Of a DNA stretch of 6,761 nt, positions 1 to 6,418 are shown one piece after another. This DNA is from Actinomycetes bacterium (GTDB lineage: Bacteria; Actinomycetota; Acidimicrobiia; Spongiisociales; UBA5794). The position numbers and the translations under genes were made by a program. Below the pieces are notes generated by a model. The model saw only the letters and a list, made by a program, of their open reading frames with translations. It was not told the DNA's origin and ran no database searches. Each line of letters opens with the position of its first letter. Positions within the stretch are counted from its first letter, which is position 1. The stretch covers positions 1 to 6,761 of the forward strand of contig JAMBLH010000205.1 in the NCBI GenBank assembly GCA_023336875.1, read 5' to 3'.

Positions 1-1
1 A

Positions 2-29
2 GTTCACAGTTCACAGTTCACAGTTCACA
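2..29. repeat. Tandem repeat, 4 x GTTCACA
   Basis: Four perfect head-to-tail copies of the heptamer GTTCACA, at 2-8, 9-15, 16-22 and 23-29. Base 1 is an A, which fits the end of a further unit, so the array may continue left of the window. It ends 6 bases before the ribosome binding site of the 70-aa gene, so it lies in that gene's leader or promoter. The heptamer resembles the conserved part of actinobacterial PhoP boxes (GTTCACC), but those repeat every 11 bases and these every 7. Copy-number change could alter promoter or leader spacing; that is inference. Confidence 0.9.
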
Positions 30-35
30 TACTTC

Positions 36-40
36 AGGAG
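36..40 (+). promoter_or_regulatory. Ribosome binding site of the 70-aa gene
   Basis: AGGAG lies six bases before the ATG at 47. It is the clearest Shine-Dalgarno sequence in the window and fixes the start of this small gene. Confidence 0.75.
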
Positions 41-46
41 AACCCG

Positions 47-259
47 ATGGCCAAGCTCGACATGGATGCGTTCCTCACACGGTTTCAGGACAGGGCCAAA
101 GCAGTGCGGGAGCGTGGAGTACCTCCGTTGGAAGGCACAGCCCGGAAGCAGTTCATCGAAGCAGCAGAATTGGATTATCTCGATTATTCGCTTGTCGGGT
201 CCGCATCGTGGACGGTCGAAGATGGTGAACTAATCCTCCGTATCCCGATTTCATCCTGA
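47..259 (+). CDS. Hypothetical 70-aa protein
   Basis: I do not recognise this family. The ATG has a strong AGGAG ribosome binding site at the proper distance, which is the main reason to call the gene real. The protein is soluble-looking, with no signal peptide or membrane segment. Residues about 4-46 are charged and probably helical (many K/R/D/E/A, with a G-V-P-P-L turn near residue 24). The last 20 residues alternate polar and hydrophobic residues like a beta hairpin (S-W-T-V, then E-L-I-L-R-I-P-I). Its stop overlaps the last 9 bases of the convergent ThyX-like gene, a tight tail-to-tail arrangement with no room for a separate terminator. The heptamer repeat directly upstream may affect its expression. 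Function unknown. Confidence 0.65.
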   Translation: MAKLDMDAFLTRFQDRAKAVRERGVPPLEGTARKQFIEAAELDYLDYSLVGSASWTVEDGELILRIPISS

Positions 260-1906
260 CGGGTCGGCAACGCCCAGGGCTGCACGTTTCGCGGCCGCCC
301 GACGTTCCGTTTCGAGACGCCCCAGGTCGTAGCTCTCGTGGTCGACGTAGTCCATCGCAGCTGCAATCCTCGTGTGGCCGGCAACATCGCGGATCTGGCG
401 ATGCATCTCCTGGCATATCCCCCGATAGTCAGGATGCCCTCCCTGCTGAGTCCTCAACTCGAGCATGTGAAACGCCTCGCGAGCGTTCATATTCATGTAG
501 AACCGAACTCGGTTCGCAAACGGCACTGCGTACTGGCCAACATCTGGGCCAGCAGAGTCGCTGACGGTTGTGTAGAGCTCCGAGGCACGGCCCATTCCTT
601 CGTCCCAGAGATTCTTCGCCTCGATGTCGAGAATCGAGTCAGGCGTGACATACCCGTGAGCGGGTGAGAGCTGCTGCCACTCCAAGGTCATCATCCGGTG
701 TCGCTGGAGATCTCTGAATATCCCATAGTCGCACAGCACATCAAACCGGTAGAAGGTCTGTTCCAGAGCCCGGCCTGGTTTGTGCCTTCGATTCGTGCGG
801 TCCCCTACATAGTCTGCGAAGATGCTGTCGATCTCGGCTTCATCCATTTCGGCAACGATGTCCCTCAGCTGCGCATCGGAGAGATTCGTGTACGAGTAGA
901 GACTCGCTGCCGCGACCTTTCTCTCTCCCTCAGGGTCGAACTCGACCATTGTCACCGAGTCAGCAAGTTGCGGAGCGGCAGCGATTTCGGATCCGCGGGA
1001 ACTCATTGCGAGCTGGATGCCAGTCAGGTACTCGACCCAAGCACCTCCTCGCTCCGGCACGTCGACCCGTTTCATGAATGAGGGGATGATCTTTCGCAAT
1101 TCCAGGAGCATGGCGTCGCCATACCAACGCACTTCCTCCAGCGGGTTTGCCTGCATGCGCAGGAGCAACGATTCGTACGCCTGTCCTGAGGCGAAGATCC
1201 CGACATTTGACTGCGTTGCGGCCGGAAGGAGGCCTCGGGCATCATCACACGCCCTGGCTCGGATCGTTGAATTCCATACGAACTCGGAATCCTCAGGAAG
1301 TCTCGGATACAGTTCTTTGTAATACGCCACGAGCCGTGCAACGACGCTGCTGTACGTGGAGAACATCCAGTTCATGTCCGTTGTGTATCGTTCGGTGAGA
1401 TCGTGCCCAGCAAGTTCCTGTGGGATCTGGTACCGGTATCTGTGGCCGAATTTCTGATCGTAGAAGATGTATCGAGTCGACTGTTCGAGATAGGAAGCAA
1501 GCCGACCCCATTCGAGCACCTTCGTCAGAATATTCGATGCCTGTTCAACAGCGAGGTGCGCGGCACCCAGTTGTGCAACGGAGTCGTCGCCGTACTGGGT
1601 GAACACTCGGTCATAGAGTCCTTCAGCGCGGGCCATCCCGACAACGTCGCCCCCGGACGAAGATGCAGCGATCGTGGCGATTGCACTGTCCTCGTCCACA
1701 GCGAACTCGTCGAGGAATAGACGGCGGACGGACTTTGGTGAACGGCTGTACCGTGCGAAGAGCGCTCCCTTGACGACCTCTGGCAGGCCCTGGATCGCGA
1801 ACACGGGTCCATCGATATCGGTGAAGTACCGAGCGAGAACGGTTCGCTCCTCCTCGGTGAATTCTTCAATGTGGTACGCGGGGGGTGCAACGACCTTTGT
1901 GGTCAC
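251..1906 (-). CDS. Tandem-domain ThyX-like protein (flavin-dependent thymidylate synthase family)
   Basis: A 551-aa protein, about twice the usual ThyX length of 220-250 aa, that reads as two fused, diverged ThyX domains (roughly residues 35-275 and 315-515). ThyX makes dTMP from dUMP using FAD, NADPH and methylene-tetrahydrofolate, and carries the signature R-H-R-x-x-S-x-N-E-x-S-x-R-Y. Domain 1 has W-G-R-L-A-S-Y-L-E-Q-S-T-R-Y (133-146): the first R and H are lost, while R135, S138, E141, S143, R145 and Y146 remain. It also has A-R-G-L-L-P (223-228) and L-L-L-R (247-250). Domain 2 has R402-H403-R404 but T407 for Ser and no S-x-R; it keeps N474-A475-R476 and L-E-L-R (482-485). The start is the GTG at 1906, with GAGAGG six bases upstream; the frame stays open for 198 more codons but only as antisense of nth. 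Double-length ThyX-like proteins occur in sequenced bacteria under the thymidylate synthase name; I know of no proof of activity. No gene symbol is given because function cannot be assumed. Confidence 0.9.
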   Translation of the reverse strand: MTTKVVAPPAYHIEEFTEEERTVLARYFTDIDGPVFAIQGLPEVVKGALFARYSRSPKSVRRLFLDEFAVDEDSAIATIAASSSGGDVVGMARAEGLYDRVFTQYGDDSVAQLGAAHLAVEQASNILTKVLEWGRLASYLEQSTRYIFYDQKFGHRYRYQIPQELAGHDLTERYTTDMNWMFSTYSSVVARLVAYYKELYPRLPEDSEFVWNSTIRARACDDARGLLPAATQSNVGIFASGQAYESLLLRMQANPLEEVRWYGDAMLLELRKIIPSFMKRVDVPERGGAWVEYLTGIQLAMSSRGSEIAAAPQLADSVTMVEFDPEGERKVAAASLYSYTNLSDAQLRDIVAEMDEAEIDSIFADYVGDRTNRRHKPGRALEQTFYRFDVLCDYGIFRDLQRHRMMTLEWQQLSPAHGYVTPDSILDIEAKNLWDEGMGRASELYTTVSDSAGPDVGQYAVPFANRVRFYMNMNAREAFHMLELRTQQGGHPDYRGICQEMHRQIRDVAGHTRIAAAMDYVDHESYDLGRLETERRAAAKRAALGVADPSG

Positions 1907-1912
1907 GAACTG

Positions 1913-1918
1913 CCTCTC
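1913..1918 (-). promoter_or_regulatory. Ribosome binding site deciding the ThyX-like start
   Basis: On the minus strand GAGAGG precedes the GTG at 1906 by six bases. This sets the start and excludes the much longer in-frame extension towards base 2500. That extension lacks ThyX-like content and runs antisense to nth. Confidence 0.7.
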
Positions 1919-1977
1919 ATGAGCTTGTGTGGCACCGTACACATGCGCGGGTGCGTGAGCAATAATCGATCTCGAAG

Positions 1978-1983
1978 TAGCCT
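1978..1983 (+). promoter_or_regulatory. Possible -10 box of the 85-aa membrane protein gene (leaderless)
   Basis: TAGCCT ends six bases before the ATG at 1990, and there is no Shine-Dalgarno sequence there. This is the TANNNT-to-start spacing of actinobacterial leaderless mRNAs. No convincing -35 box is visible. The 83-base divergent spacer (1907-1989) must also hold the promoter of the ThyX-like gene, which I could not place. Confidence 0.35.
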
Positions 1984-1989
1984 TCCGCC

Positions 1990-2247
1990 ATGGTATTTGT
2001 GAGACTGCTACTTGGCGGACTTGTTGCGCTACTTGTCGTTGTCGTCGCCATCCCCGCAATCGTCCTCCTTGATCTCGTGGCTGGTGGCACCGGTCTTGGC
2101 TTGTGTACAACCGGGCTCGGGACATGTTCCACTTCGGCCTACGCGCTGATGGAGCTACTTGTGGTGCTCGTAGGTACCGTTGCAGTCGTTGGGGCAGGGA
2201 TTGCGGGTTGCCTCCATATCTTGAATCGTCCGACCAGTCAAACGTGA
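1990..2247 (+). CDS. Small two-helix membrane protein, 85 aa, unknown function
   Basis: Not a family I recognise. Two strongly hydrophobic segments are clear, at about residues 6-31 and 52-77, joined by a short Gly/Thr/Ser-rich loop that holds two cysteines (C39 and C46, C-x6-C). R5 and R80 at the two ends suggest both termini are cytoplasmic and the loop is outside, where the cysteines could form a disulfide; this is inference from the positive-inside rule. A third cysteine, C74, lies in helix 2. Membrane character throughout, a reasonable start with a TANNNT box in front, and a fit into the gap between the ThyX-like gene and nth support a real gene. It ends 27 bases before the nth start, so cotranscription with nth is possible. 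A GTG at 1999 is an alternative start three codons on. Confidence 0.6.
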   Translation: MVFVRLLLGGLVALLVVVVAIPAIVLLDLVAGGTGLGLCTTGLGTCSTSAYALMELLVVLVGTVAVVGAGIAGCLHILNRPTSQT

Positions 2248-2262
2248 GGTCGGGTGCAGGGG

Positions 2263-2268
2263 TACGCT
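2263..2268 (+). promoter_or_regulatory. Possible -10 box of nth (leaderless)
   Basis: TACGCT ends six bases before the GTG at 2275. It favours that GTG over the one at 2254, which would place this box inside the gene. No good -35 box is seen. Confidence 0.35.
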
Positions 2269-2274
2269 CTGCGC

Positions 2275-2958
2275 GTGAGCGAAACCCGTGTGACTGAAAC
2301 CGAGAATCTCCCATCAAGCGGTGAGCGTCGCAACGCCCGCGTGATCCTGAACCGACTCGCGAAGATCTACCCTGACATGGACACAGCCCTTCAGTACGCC
2401 AATCCCTGGCAGTTGCTGGTGGCAACGGTGATGTCTGCTCAGACGACCGATGAGAACGTGAACAAGGTGACACCTGTTCTGTTCGACCGATATCCAACAC
2501 CCGAGGATCTCGCAGCGGCGAATCCGGAAGATGTAGAGAAGATCATCTATTCGACGGGGTACTACAGGCAGAAGACAAAGAGCATCATCGCCCTCGCTGG
2601 TGACCTTGTGGACAGATACGGAGGCGAGGTGCCCTCCACACTGGCCGAACTGGTCGAGATGCGTGGCGTTGGCAGGAAGACAGCTTCGGTGGTGCTTGCC
2701 GAGGTGTGGGACATCCCGGCAATTGCGGTTGACACCCACGTCAAGCGTGTTGCCAATCGTGTCGGGCTCACGAACACAGCTGACCCGGTGAAAGTCGAGC
2801 GGGATCTCATGGCGCTGTATCCCGAGGAGCGCTGGGCTGAGATATCGATGACCGTGATCCAGTTCGGTCGCGATGTGTGTGACGCACGAACGCCGCGCTG
2901 CTGGTCGTGTCCGCTCCGCGACCGATGCACGTACGACGACAAGACTCCTCAACCGTGA
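2275..2958 (+). CDS. nth: Endonuclease III (DNA glycosylase / AP lyase)
   Basis: A base-excision repair enzyme that removes oxidised pyrimidines from DNA and cleaves at the resulting abasic site. At 227 aa it is near the family length (E. coli 211). Every hallmark is present: S-A-Q-T-T-D (54-59) and V-N-K (62-64) in the N-terminal helical region; the helix-hairpin-helix G-V-G-R-K-T (131-136) with catalytic lysine K135; the catalytic aspartate D153 in A-V-D-T-H, 18 residues later as in E. coli; and the [4Fe-4S] ligands C202, C209, C212 and C218 spaced C-x6-C-x2-C-x5-C. The enzyme should therefore be active. The N-terminal 20 residues before the domain are variable. An in-frame GTG at 2254 would add 7 residues; I chose 2275 because of the TACGCT box upstream and the natural M-S-E start. 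The next gene, the MATE exporter, begins 65 bases later. Confidence 0.97.
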   Translation: MSETRVTETENLPSSGERRNARVILNRLAKIYPDMDTALQYANPWQLLVATVMSAQTTDENVNKVTPVLFDRYPTPEDLAAANPEDVEKIIYSTGYYRQKTKSIIALAGDLVDRYGGEVPSTLAELVEMRGVGRKTASVVLAEVWDIPAIAVDTHVKRVANRVGLTNTADPVKVERDLMALYPEERWAEISMTVIQFGRDVCDARTPRCWSCPLRDRCTYDDKTPQP

Positions 2959-3023
2959 CCCGCTGCTGGTTGATTCTTGCAATAGACCATCGGATCTGAA
3001 CCTCCGTGTGACACCCGATTCCG

Positions 3024-4376
3024 ATGACCATGCGCCAAGCCTTCAAACGTAATCCCAGAGACCGCGCGATTGCCGCGCTGGCGATTCCGGCACTCGGCAC
3101 TCTCGCGATTGACCCTCTGGTATCGATCGTGGACACCATGTGGGTTGGTCGGCTTGGAACCGTCGAACTCGCAGCGCTTGCGGTAGCTTCGGCAGTCTTC
3201 GCTGCGGTGTTCGCTGTCTTCAACTTCATCCACGTGACGATCACGCCAATGGTTGCTGGCGAGGTTGGACGTGGCTCACCGGAGAGGGCCGGAGGCATCA
3301 CGAAGGGTGCATTGGTGATCTCGGTGGTCATCGGCGCAGTGCTTGCTCTCGTGCTTGGATTCCTTTCCGAGAGCATTGTCGACGCGTTTGGTGCAACCGG
3401 CGGCGTACTTGAGCAGTCGGCAGCGTATCTGAGGATTCGTGTCCTGTCCATGCCTGCAATGCTGCTCGCGATGGTGGCTGTTGGCGTTTATCGAGGACAT
3501 CAGGACACGCGCACGCCACTGTATGTAGCCCTCGTCATGAATCTCGTGAACCTGGTGCTCGATCCGATCCTGATCTTTGGTGCAGGGCTCGGAGTTGTTG
3601 GGGCAGCCTGGGCAACCGTTGCAGCCCAGACGATCGCCGCAGCAGGCTTCCTCATTCTCCTCTTCGGAAGGGACAGGGCGAAGTTTGGCCTCGATGGCCA
3701 TAGCAACGGCCTGCGAGGCCTTGGGCTGGGCAGGATTCTCGGTGAGGGTTGGCCGATGATGCTGCGGTCCATGGCGCTCCTGTTTGCGTTGACGGCTACA
3801 ACCTATGCGGCAACACAGCTAGGTACGGCCGAAGTGGCTGCACACCAGATTGCGCTCCAGACCTGGTTGTTCATGTCGTTTGTCCTTGACTCGCTTGCGG
3901 TCGCAGCAATGGCGATGATCGGGAGTGACATGGGTGCAGAAAATCGCATCGCTGCGAGGGAGGTTGGGAACCGGCTGCTCGCTCTCGGCTTCATGGGCGG
4001 AATGATTCTCGCTCTCGGCCTTGCGCTTGTCCGACCCCTTCTCGCGCCGTTCTTCAGCGCGGAACCGCTCGTCGAAGAGCTTCTGGCATCAGTCGTGTGG
4101 TTCGTCATCGTGCTGCAACCCCTCACCGCGCTCGTGTACGTGTGGGATGGAATCGCGATTGGTACCAGCGCCTTCCGATTCATGGCGGCATCGATGGTCG
4201 TGAGCGCAGTCCTCGCGGTCGTAGCCCTCGTTGTGATCGGCGGCTCCCTCGTAGGAGTGTGGGCCTCTCTGACCGTACTTGTACTCAGTCGCCTTGTGGC
4301 GTTTTTCCTGTGGTCGCGGCGGGGGCCGCTCTCTTCCGCACGAGATCCATCCCCCGGGTCTCAGGTAGCCGCGTAA
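3024..4376 (+). CDS. MATE family efflux transporter (DinF-like)
   Basis: A 450-aa integral membrane protein with about 12 hydrophobic segments, the normal size and topology of a MATE exporter, which expels organic cations, drugs or metabolites using a H+ or Na+ gradient. Family marks of the DinF-like branch are: I-D-P-L-V-S-I-V-D-T-M-W-V-G-R-L-G near residues 29-45; Y-R-G-H-Q-D-T-R-T-P-L (156-166); N-L-V-L-D-P-I-L-I-F (176-185) followed by G-L-G-V-V-G-A-A-W-A-T (188-198); and A-A-H-Q-I (272-276), which opens the second six-helix bundle. The substrate cannot be read from sequence. The ATG at 3024 has no Shine-Dalgarno; a second ATG lies two codons on. The polar tail (about residues 431-450) is encoded opposite the end of the MFS gene, a 92-base tail-to-tail coding overlap. 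The gene follows nth on the same strand at 65 bases and may share its transcript. Confidence 0.95.
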   Translation: MTMRQAFKRNPRDRAIAALAIPALGTLAIDPLVSIVDTMWVGRLGTVELAALAVASAVFAAVFAVFNFIHVTITPMVAGEVGRGSPERAGGITKGALVISVVIGAVLALVLGFLSESIVDAFGATGGVLEQSAAYLRIRVLSMPAMLLAMVAVGVYRGHQDTRTPLYVALVMNLVNLVLDPILIFGAGLGVVGAAWATVAAQTIAAAGFLILLFGRDRAKFGLDGHSNGLRGLGLGRILGEGWPMMLRSMALLFALTATTYAATQLGTAEVAAHQIALQTWLFMSFVLDSLAVAAMAMIGSDMGAENRIAAREVGNRLLALGFMGGMILALGLALVRPLLAPFFSAEPLVEELLASVVWFVIVLQPLTALVYVWDGIAIGTSAFRFMAASMVVSAVLAVVALVVIGGSLVGVWASLTVLVLSRLVAFFLWSRRGPLSSARDPSPGSQVAA

Positions 4377-5535
4377 CCAGATAGATCGAAATGATGACGC
4401 CTACGCCCAGCGTTGTGACCGTTGCAGCAAGGCCTATCCGATCGATGAGGATGGCTCCTGTGGCAAATCCGGCGATAGATCCAACGATCGCCACGTTGGT
4501 GACCCATGCCGATGCGGTCGCTCTCACGCGCGTTGGAAACAATTCCGCCCGCTGGGCACCGAACGATGGCGTGAGCATCGTGGCGCCAAGAGTCGCCAGG
4601 AAGATGGATGCTGCAAGGAACCAGCCTGAATCGAGGAGGTAGAAGCCGACGCCTCCAACGAGACCGATGACGAGAGCGGCCATCGTCGTTGGCTTGCGTC
4701 CAATGCGGTCTGCCATCCGGCCACCAACGAGGAGGCCGACGGCGCCAACACCTGAGAAGACGATGAGGAGGAACCGGGCAGCTCCAGATTCCCATGACAA
4801 GTCGTTGATGAGGCGCTCGAGCACGAAGTCGAACGCGGGAGAGGCGAAGGCTGCGACGAAGAATGCGATCCCCGCAAGTGGCCAGAAGTGCTTTGAGAGA
4901 CCCATCCCGAGTGCTTTTGCGAACGGGATAGTTGTCGCGGGCGTGAATGCGCCACTTTCGGGGAGGTATCGAACAAGAAGCGGGAGGAGTAGAAGGCCGA
5001 GCGCTGCAAATGCGAACAGGATCCGCCATGCGTCCTCGCTTGCGTCAGCGATCGGAAGAAGGAGAAGTCCTAGCCCAACGCCGAGAGAGCCGGCAAGACC
5101 ATAGATGCCGATGCCGAACGCACGCACCCCAGGAGCCACCTCCTCGGCAATGAGGACGATCGAGATCGACGCAATAGCGACGATCGAAATGCGGACCAAT
5201 GCCTGACTGGCGACGAAGACGGGCACAGTTGGGATGAAAGCCGTCAGCATCGAACCGAGCGCCATCAACGCGAATGCACCAAGCAATGGCTTGCGTCGTC
5301 CGATCCGGTCAGCTGCGATCGAGAAGAAGACTCCAAGGAGGGATGCGGCTCTGATTCCCGCGAACATGAGGCTCATCTGACCCTCCGTCAGATCGAACGA
5401 GAGCCTCACGAAAGGGAGCGTATGCGCCATCTGGCTGGCGGCATACGCAGCGATGAATCCGATGACCGATGTCAGAAGCACGACCCGTCTGTCAGAGGGT
5501 CGAAACGTCGAGGGTTGTTTCTCAGAGTTCAGCAC
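4285..5535 (-). CDS. MFS transporter
   Basis: A major facilitator superfamily carrier of 416 aa (420 if it starts at the TTG at 5547) with about 12 membrane segments in two halves. Numbered from that TTG: the loop 2-3 motif D-R-I-G-R-R is at 80-85, and its repeat D-R-I-G-R-K-P, preceded by the expected G276, is at 280-286; L-P-E-S follows helix 6 (195-198); E-L-F-P-T-R-V-R-A-T-A is at 335-345; L-P-E-T-R-G ends the last helix (394-399). These resemble the sugar/metabolite-proton symporter branches, but the substrate is unknown. The first loop motif has S76 where Gly is usual. Neither start has a Shine-Dalgarno. GTG at 5535 is preferred because a -10-like TAACTT overlaps the TTG. The C-terminal L-P-E-T-R-G stretch and tail are coded opposite the MATE gene's end. 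Confidence 0.94.
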   Translation of the reverse strand: MLNSEKQPSTFRPSDRRVVLLTSVIGFIAAYAASQMAHTLPFVRLSFDLTEGQMSLMFAGIRAASLLGVFFSIAADRIGRRKPLLGAFALMALGSMLTAFIPTVPVFVASQALVRISIVAIASISIVLIAEEVAPGVRAFGIGIYGLAGSLGVGLGLLLLPIADASEDAWRILFAFAALGLLLLPLLVRYLPESGAFTPATTIPFAKALGMGLSKHFWPLAGIAFFVAAFASPAFDFVLERLINDLSWESGAARFLLIVFSGVGAVGLLVGGRMADRIGRKPTTMAALVIGLVGGVGFYLLDSGWFLAASIFLATLGATMLTPSFGAQRAELFPTRVRATASAWVTNVAIVGSIAGFATGAILIDRIGLAATVTTLGVGVIISIYLVTRLPETRGMDLVRKRAAPAATTGKTPQGD

Positions 5536-5545
5536 GTTACTCGGC

Positions 5546-5576
5546 AAGTTAGGTGGAGGAGTGGCGAGACTACCAA
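5546..5576 (-). promoter_or_regulatory. Possible promoter of the MFS gene
   Basis: Read on the minus strand, TTGGTA (5576-5571) and TAACTT (5551-5546) are 19 bases apart, resembling -35 and -10 boxes. Transcription would begin around 5540, only about five bases before the GTG at 5535. The spacer is longer than ideal, so this is a weak prediction. Confidence 0.3.
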
Positions 5577-5589
5577 GCCGAGTTCGAAA

Positions 5590-5632
5590 ACAACGGACGT
5601 GATGGGAACAACATTGGCCGGACTACCGTTGT
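5590..5632. repeat. Inverted repeat in the MFS/ccdA divergent region
   Basis: ACAACGG at 5590-5596 is matched by its reverse complement CCGTTGT at 5626-5632, with 29 bases between. It sits between the divergent MFS and ccdA promoters. A 7-base pair at this distance can arise by chance, so a regulatory role is only possible. Confidence 0.3.
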
Positions 5633-5644
5633 GTGACCGACACC

Positions 5645-5650
5645 TACAAT
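5645..5650 (+). promoter_or_regulatory. -10 box of ccdA
   Basis: TACAAT differs from the consensus TATAAT by one base. Transcription would start near 5656-5658, leaving a leader of about 15 bases that carries the purine-rich ribosome binding site. No matching -35 box is evident. The box lies downstream of the GTG at 5633, which argues against that upstream start. Confidence 0.5.
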
Positions 5651-5655
5651 CACCC

Positions 5656-5664
5656 GAGGACAGG
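5656..5664 (+). promoter_or_regulatory. Ribosome binding site of ccdA
   Basis: GAGGACAGG, with its last AGG seven bases before the GTG at 5672. It supports that start over the in-frame GTG at 5633, which has no ribosome binding site. Confidence 0.5.
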
Positions 5665-5671
5665 TAGAGCA

Positions 5672-6418
5672 GTGGAAGTCTCTCTTTTTGCAGCCCTGCT
5701 CGCAGGCACTGCGTCGTTTCTCTCCCCATGTGTGCTCCCGTTGCTGCCTGGTTATGTGTCGCTGATGTCGGGTTATGACATGGCGGAACTCGCTGAGGGC
5801 AACGTGTCGATGCGACGCGTAGTCGGGCGAACAGGGTTGTTCGTGCTCGGGTTCTCAGCGGTGTTCGTTGGGTTGGGCGCCACTGCGACGTCACTCAGCG
5901 GATTCCTGAACCAGAGCATCTTCACTACAATTGCTGGCTGGCTGATCATTGCCATGGGGTTGTTCATCGCAATCACCGCCGTGTGGACTCCTTCCTTCCT
6001 CCTCCCCGTGATGAAGGATCGACGCATGGAGTCCTCCGGTGCTTCGAAGATGGGTCTGTTCGGCCCGCCTGTGATGGGGGCAGCATTCGCGTTTGGCTGG
6101 ACGCCTTGCATAGGACCGTTTCTTGCTTCTGCTCTTCTGCTCGGCGCGAACTCGGATACCGTTGGGCAGGGCATGCTTGTCCTTCTGTTCTACAGCATCG
6201 GGCTCGGAGTCCCGTTCCTGCTCACCTCGGTACTACTCGCAAAGGCGTTCTCAGCCTTTAACTGGGTGAAGCGATATCTCGTACAGATCACCGTGGTCTC
6301 TGGACTGATGCTGACGTTCTTCGGTGTACTCATGGTCACCGGGCGCATAACGGACCTTTCTGCGTTCTTCTCCGATCTGCTTTTGCGGCTCGGTCTCGAG
6401 GGTCTGGCAGAAGTGTGA
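5672..6418 (+). CDS. ccdA: CcdA/DsbD-type thiol-disulfide transmembrane transporter
   Basis: A 248-aa membrane protein of the cytochrome c biogenesis / DsbD transmembrane family. CcdA passes electrons from cytoplasmic thioredoxin across the membrane to reduce extracytoplasmic thiol proteins, such as those that prepare apocytochrome c for haem attachment. About six membrane helices are visible (roughly 4-26, 55-76, 86-108, 132-158, 167-190 and 207-226). Both redox cysteines are present: C20 in S-P-C-V-L-P-L-L-P-G-Y at helix 1, and C146 in G-W-T-P-C-I-G-P at helix 4, the family's paired motifs. The GTG at 5672 is chosen from the TACAAT box and GAGGACAGG; a GTG at 5633 would add 13 polar residues. 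No TlpA/ResA, ResB or ResC partner is in view. The stop codon lies inside an inverted repeat, and trpE begins 24 bases later. Confidence 0.94.
   Translation: MEVSLFAALLAGTASFLSPCVLPLLPGYVSLMSGYDMAELAEGNVSMRRVVGRTGLFVLGFSAVFVGLGATATSLSGFLNQSIFTTIAGWLIIAMGLFIAITAVWTPSFLLPVMKDRRMESSGASKMGLFGPPVMGAAFAFGWTPCIGPFLASALLLGANSDTVGQGMLVLLFYSIGLGVPFLLTSVLLAKAFSAFNWVKRYLVQITVVSGLMLTFFGVLMVTGRITDLSAFFSDLLLRLGLEGLAEV

Noticed and set aside
2..29. PhoP (PHO) box
   Set aside because: The heptamer resembles GTTCACC, but actinobacterial PHO boxes repeat every 11 bases with a variable spacer, whereas these units repeat every 7.
338..1720. Several plus-strand frames of 60-127 aa inside the ThyX-like gene
   Set aside because: All lie antisense to a conserved coding region and show no domain or ribosome binding site support.
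1926..1943. Imperfect palindrome TGTGT-8-ACACA in the divergent spacer
   Set aside because: Five-base arms are too short to separate from chance without comparative data.
1907..2500. 198-codon in-frame upstream extension of the ThyX-like frame on the minus strand
   Set aside because: It lacks ThyX-like content, is Arg/Ser-rich like a shadow frame, lies opposite nth and the 85-aa gene, and a good ribosome binding site marks the GTG at 1906 as the start.
2959..3023. Terminator or promoter between nth and the MATE gene
   Set aside because: Only a 4-base inverted match (CGGA/TCCG) and no convincing -35/-10 pair; nothing supportable.
2314..3451. Long open minus-strand frames of 222 aa and 214 aa opposite nth and the MATE gene
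   Set aside because: Low-complexity Arg/Ser/Thr-rich shadows of well-identified genes; no family features.
4361..5029. 222-aa minus-strand frame inside the MFS gene
   Set aside because: An alternative frame of a clear transporter gene; very Arg-rich with no domain features.
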